Notes under the pieces: model-generated | The model's database searches: none | Seen by the model: only the letters and a program-made list of their open reading frames with translations | Told to the model about the DNA's origin: nothing | Part shown: positions 6,447-8,651 of the stretch, piece after piece | Layout of the letters: the number at the start of each line of letters is the position of its first letter | Numbering within the stretch: position 1 is the first letter of the stretch | Translations under genes and position numbers: made by a program | Source: an uncultured Akkermansia sp. | GTDB taxonomy: Bacteria; Verrucomicrobiota; Verrucomicrobiia; Verrucomicrobiales; Akkermansiaceae | DNA length: 8,651 nt | Reading direction: 5' to 3' | Assembly (NCBI GenBank): GCA_904502165.1 | Contig: CAJGDB010000081.1 | Location: forward strand, 1 to 8,651

Positions 6447-6988
6447 GCGGTGGCCTCCTCTGTATTCCCGGCTTGAAGCTGGGCGGTTTCTATGCGGTTG
6501 ATGAGATTCCGGGCGGTTTCCACCAGGGAATGGGCATGGGTGGCATCGTGAGTGGTTTCTCCGGCGTACTTGAACTCAGCCAGATGCTCCAGCAATTCAC
6601 GCGTGGCACACTGGCAGCTTGCCGGAACATGGGCCAGTGAATCCATGCGCTGGGAAAATTCCTCATGCGTTTCATACAGGGCAGGGTCCTGGGTCTGCCC
6701 GGCCAGATAGGCACGCAGAATCAGGGAAAGGCGCAGCGCACACTCCCGCATGGGAGGCAGCTGGGTCTCCAGCTCTGCCAGGGCGGCCAGCGCTTCCTGC
6801 TGCGGGGTTATTCCAGCAACAACCTGCCTGCGGCGGCGGGTGTTCAACCACCATGCTGCCAGAACAGCAAGCGGAACCAGCACTGCGCTCACCCAGGCCA
6901 GGGGAATCCAGAAGTCATTCACCAGGAACTGGTCTGCAGGGATGTCCTGCTCCAGTACGGGAATAGCCTGTAAGATATCGTTGCCCAT
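6443..6988 (-). CDS. DUF4381-like single-helix membrane protein
   Basis: The protein has 181 residues from the ATG at 6988. A TTG at 6997, overlapping the DUF58 stop as TTGA, would add three residues. I prefer ATG because a weak GAG lies just upstream and ATG is the commoner start. A short N-terminal segment is followed by one membrane helix (about 27-48, WIPLAWVSAVLVPLAVLAAWW) and then NTRRRR, which places the remaining 130 residues in the cytoplasm. That part is helical (EALAALAELETQL; ALRLSLILRAYLAG) and ends with LLEHLAEFKYAGE. This layout and the position between DUF58 and the VWA genes are those of DUF4381 proteins, which accompany MoxR-VWA operons. Its likely job is to link the cytoplasmic MoxR/DUF58 pair to the membrane VWA proteins, but this is inference. 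The family call rests on layout, length and context rather than on a diagnostic catalytic motif. Confidence 0.7.
   Translation of the reverse strand: MGNDILQAIPVLEQDIPADQFLVNDFWIPLAWVSAVLVPLAVLAAWWLNTRRRRQVVAGITPQQEALAALAELETQLPPMRECALRLSLILRAYLAGQTQDPALYETHEEFSQRMDSLAHVPASCQCATRELLEHLAEFKYAGETTHDATHAHSLVETARNLINRIETAQLQAGNTEEATA
6454..6459 (-). promoter_or_regulatory. Strong Shine-Dalgarno for batA
   Basis: AGGAGG on the minus strand lies 7 bases before the batA ATG (6446), inside the end of the preceding gene. It is the only full-consensus Shine-Dalgarno I find ahead of any start codon in the operon. It fixes the batA start and suggests independent ribosome loading there, with batB following by its ATGA overlap. 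Confidence 0.8.
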
Positions 6989-6993
6989 AGTTC

Positions 6994-7884
6994 TCAATGC
7001 GCGAAAAGGCGGCTGCGGCGGTTGAACATTTTACGCAGAGCCGGAATGAAGTCCTGTGTGGTGAGTAAATCCAGAGAGTCAATGCCAAGCTGGTTGAACA
7101 CGCGCATCCACTCCACGCGGTGTGCCTGCATGGCCCTGGCATGCGCCTGCCTCAGCGCCTGGTTGCCCAGGTCGCCCTCAAAAAGCTCCCCGGTCTCAGG
7201 GTCACGGAAGCAGATGCGCCCCGCGGGGGGCAGCTCTACCTCTGCCGGGTCGTTGATCCGCACAGGCACCAGCTCGTGACGGAAATTCAGCTTGCCAATC
7301 GCCTGTTTATCCGGTGCTGCAAGAAAATCGCTCAGAAGGAATACCATGGCACTCTTGCGCTGGGTCCGCAGAATTTCGGCGGCTACTTCTTCCATGGTGT
7401 CGTCTGCTCCGGCGGAGGGTGAGCTCAGGATTTCGCGCACAACACGCTGGCATTGCTTCATGCCCTTGGCCGGGGGAAGGTAGAAATGCGGCCGGTGCCC
7501 GAAGAGCAGCAGCCCCACCTTATCGCCATTCAGCGCGGCGCTGTATGCCAGCACCGCAGCTATCTGCGCGGCATATTCGCGCTTGGTGTCAGCAATGCCG
7601 GAGCTGGCATAATCCATACTCCCGCTTACATCGACCGCCAGCAGCAGCACCTGCTCGCGCTCCTCGTGAAAAGTCCGTACATACGGAGTACCGGTGCGGG
7701 CGGTTACTTTCCAGTCAATGAAACGGGGCTCGTCACCTGCCCGGTATTCGCGAAAATCATCGAAATCAAGCCCTTGGCCACGAAAGCCGGAGCGGTACTG
7801 CCCGGCAAAGGTGGCGGTGGACATACGGCGCGCCTGCAGCTCGATGCGGCGCACCTTTTCCATGATTTCCTGCGTTTTGTCCAT
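6994..7884 (-). CDS. DUF58 family protein with VWA-type metal site
   Basis: The protein has 296 residues, normal for the family, and is soluble: I see no membrane segment. The DUF58 signature is present at about 38-58 (GLDFDDFREYRAGDEPR then FIDW), just after the family's SGFRGQG. A VWA-like domain follows, with MIDAS residues D85-V-S87-G-S89, and a second acidic site in LLSDF (Asp186). The C-terminal half keeps the family pattern PVRINDPAE, then a predicted strand region with a GELFEGDLG turn. DUF58 proteins are regularly encoded next to MoxR ATPases and are thought to be cytoplasmic partners or adaptors. Here the gene starts 6 bp after the moxR stop, without a visible Shine-Dalgarno, and is followed within 5 bp by the DUF4381-like gene, so it is firmly inside the operon. 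The family call is secure; the molecular role is inferred. Confidence 0.93.
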   Translation of the reverse strand: MDKTQEIMEKVRRIELQARRMSTATFAGQYRSGFRGQGLDFDDFREYRAGDEPRFIDWKVTARTGTPYVRTFHEEREQVLLLAVDVSGSMDYASSGIADTKREYAAQIAAVLAYSAALNGDKVGLLLFGHRPHFYLPPAKGMKQCQRVVREILSSPSAGADDTMEEVAAEILRTQRKSAMVFLLSDFLAAPDKQAIGKLNFRHELVPVRINDPAEVELPPAGRICFRDPETGELFEGDLGNQALRQAHARAMQAHRVEWMRVFNQLGIDSLDLLTTQDFIPALRKMFNRRSRLFAH

Positions 7885-7890
7885 GGCGGT

Positions 7891-8651
7891 TTACGGCACG
7901 GGAACCTTCGAAAGAATACTGTCGATGACGTTATCGCTGGTCTTGTTGGCCGCCTCTGCCTCGTAGGAAAGCAGAATGCGGTGGCGCAGAATGTCGTGAG
8001 CCAGGTCCTTCACATCCTGCGGGGTCACATAGCCACGCTGGCGGGTGAATGCCAGGGCTTTGGCGGCCAGGGCAATATTGATGGTGGCGCGGGGGGATGC
8101 ACCGGCCCGTACCATGCCCTCCAGGCGTGAATCCACCTTCTCCGGTGTGCGGGTGGCACGTACCAGGTCCACAATGTAGCGCTGCACGGCGGGGTCAATG
8201 AAAATCTGGTCCATAAGCGCACGCGATTCGTCAATCTCCTCCACCGTGACAACTGGGGAAGTGCGGGGGGCGGCGGTGGTGCAGCTCATCATTTCCAGTA
8301 CCTTCAGCTCTTCATCGCGGCTGGGGTAATCCACCACCACCTTGAAGAGGAAGCGGTCGAGCTGGGCTTCAGGCAGCTGGTAGGTACCCTCCTGCTCAAT
8401 GGGGTTCTGTGTGGCCAGTACCAGGAAAGGGTTGGGCAGGGGGTAGCTGCTCTCACCCAGGGTAACCTGGCGTTCCTGCATGGCTTCCAGCAGGGCGCTC
8501 TGCACCTTGGCCGGGGCGCGGTTGATTTCATCTGCCAGAATCAGGTTGGCAAAGACAGGGCCTTTCTTGGCGGTAAACTGGCGTTCCTCCGGGTTATATA
8601 TCATGGTGCCCAGCAGGTCGGCAGGCAGAAGATCAGGCGTGAACTGGATAC
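7891..8651 (-). CDS. moxR: MoxR-family AAA+ ATPase, partial (N-terminus beyond right edge)
   Basis: The frame stays open to base 8651, giving 252 complete codons. MoxR proteins are about 320-340 residues, so roughly 70-90 N-terminal residues, including Walker A, lie outside. An internal Met at 8604 is not the true start, because the codons before it already encode conserved MoxR sequence (IQFTPDLLPADLLGT). Visible motifs are Walker B LILADEINRAPAKVQSALLE (from about 8544), sensor 1 in VLATQNPIEQEGTYQLPEA (from about 8421), the LDRF arginine-finger region, and sensor 2 in GASPRATI. The C-terminal lid domain includes GYVTPQDVKDLAHDILRHR. The enzyme hydrolyses ATP in the cytoplasm, probably as a hexamer, and remodels VWA-containing partners. 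Those partners are expected to be the DUF58, BatA and BatB proteins encoded next to it. The stop is TAA at 7893-7891. Nothing in the visible part looks degenerate. Confidence 0.95.
   Translation of the reverse strand, partial: IQFTPDLLPADLLGTMIYNPEERQFTAKKGPVFANLILADEINRAPAKVQSALLEAMQERQVTLGESSYPLPNPFLVLATQNPIEQEGTYQLPEAQLDRFLFKVVVDYPSRDEELKVLEMMSCTTAAPRTSPVVTVEEIDESRALMDQIFIDPAVQRYIVDLVRATRTPEKVDSRLEGMVRAGASPRATINIALAAKALAFTRQRGYVTPQDVKDLAHDILRHRILLSYEAEAANKTSDNVIDSILSKVPVP

Overview
The window carries most of a MoxR/von Willebrand A (VWA) operon of the Bat ('Bacteroides aerotolerance') type, followed by the 5' part of a secreted ankyrin-repeat gene. Every supported gene is on the minus strand. 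It is bacterial chromosomal DNA. The inner-membrane/periplasm layout points to a diderm. The operon is GC-rich, above what is usual for Bacteroidota, and together with the gene content this makes a Verrucomicrobiota (Akkermansia-like) host my best guess. That assignment is inference and was not tested.

In transcription order, from high to low coordinates: (1) a MoxR AAA+ ATPase whose N-terminus lies beyond base 8651; (2) a soluble DUF58 protein with a VWA-type metal site; (3) a one-helix membrane protein resembling DUF4381; (4) BatA, a membrane-anchored VWA protein; (5) a BatB-BatC fusion, made of a VWA domain, a TPR-like region and a long Gln/Asp/Lys tail built from six 45-bp repeats; (6) a BatD-BatE fusion, made of the BatD beta-rich region, a cytoplasmic loop, a TPR module and an SH3b-like end. 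Genes 1 to 5 are packed with gaps of 5-6 bp or 4-bp ATGA overlaps. Gene 6 follows after 21 bp. They are almost certainly one transcript.

Downstream of the operon is a 173-bp intergenic stretch (863-1035). It holds a hairpin that may end the Bat transcript, a second imperfect inverted repeat, and a good candidate sigma-70-type promoter for the ankyrin gene. That promoter would give a leader of only a few bases. The ankyrin gene starts at 862 and runs off the left edge. It is visibly more AT-rich than the operon.

How the genes work together (family knowledge plus inference): MoxR ATPases act as chaperones on VWA-domain partners. DUF58 and the DUF4381-like protein are the usual companions that bring the ATPase to the membrane. 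BatA and BatB present VWA domains on the periplasmic side, and BatC, BatD and BatE supply periplasmic interaction modules. Two features stand out: the two fusions, each with an internal signal-peptide-like helix that returns the chain to the periplasm, and the expanded repeat tail of BatB-BatC. I see no RNA genes, insertion sequences, CRISPR arrays or phage genes.
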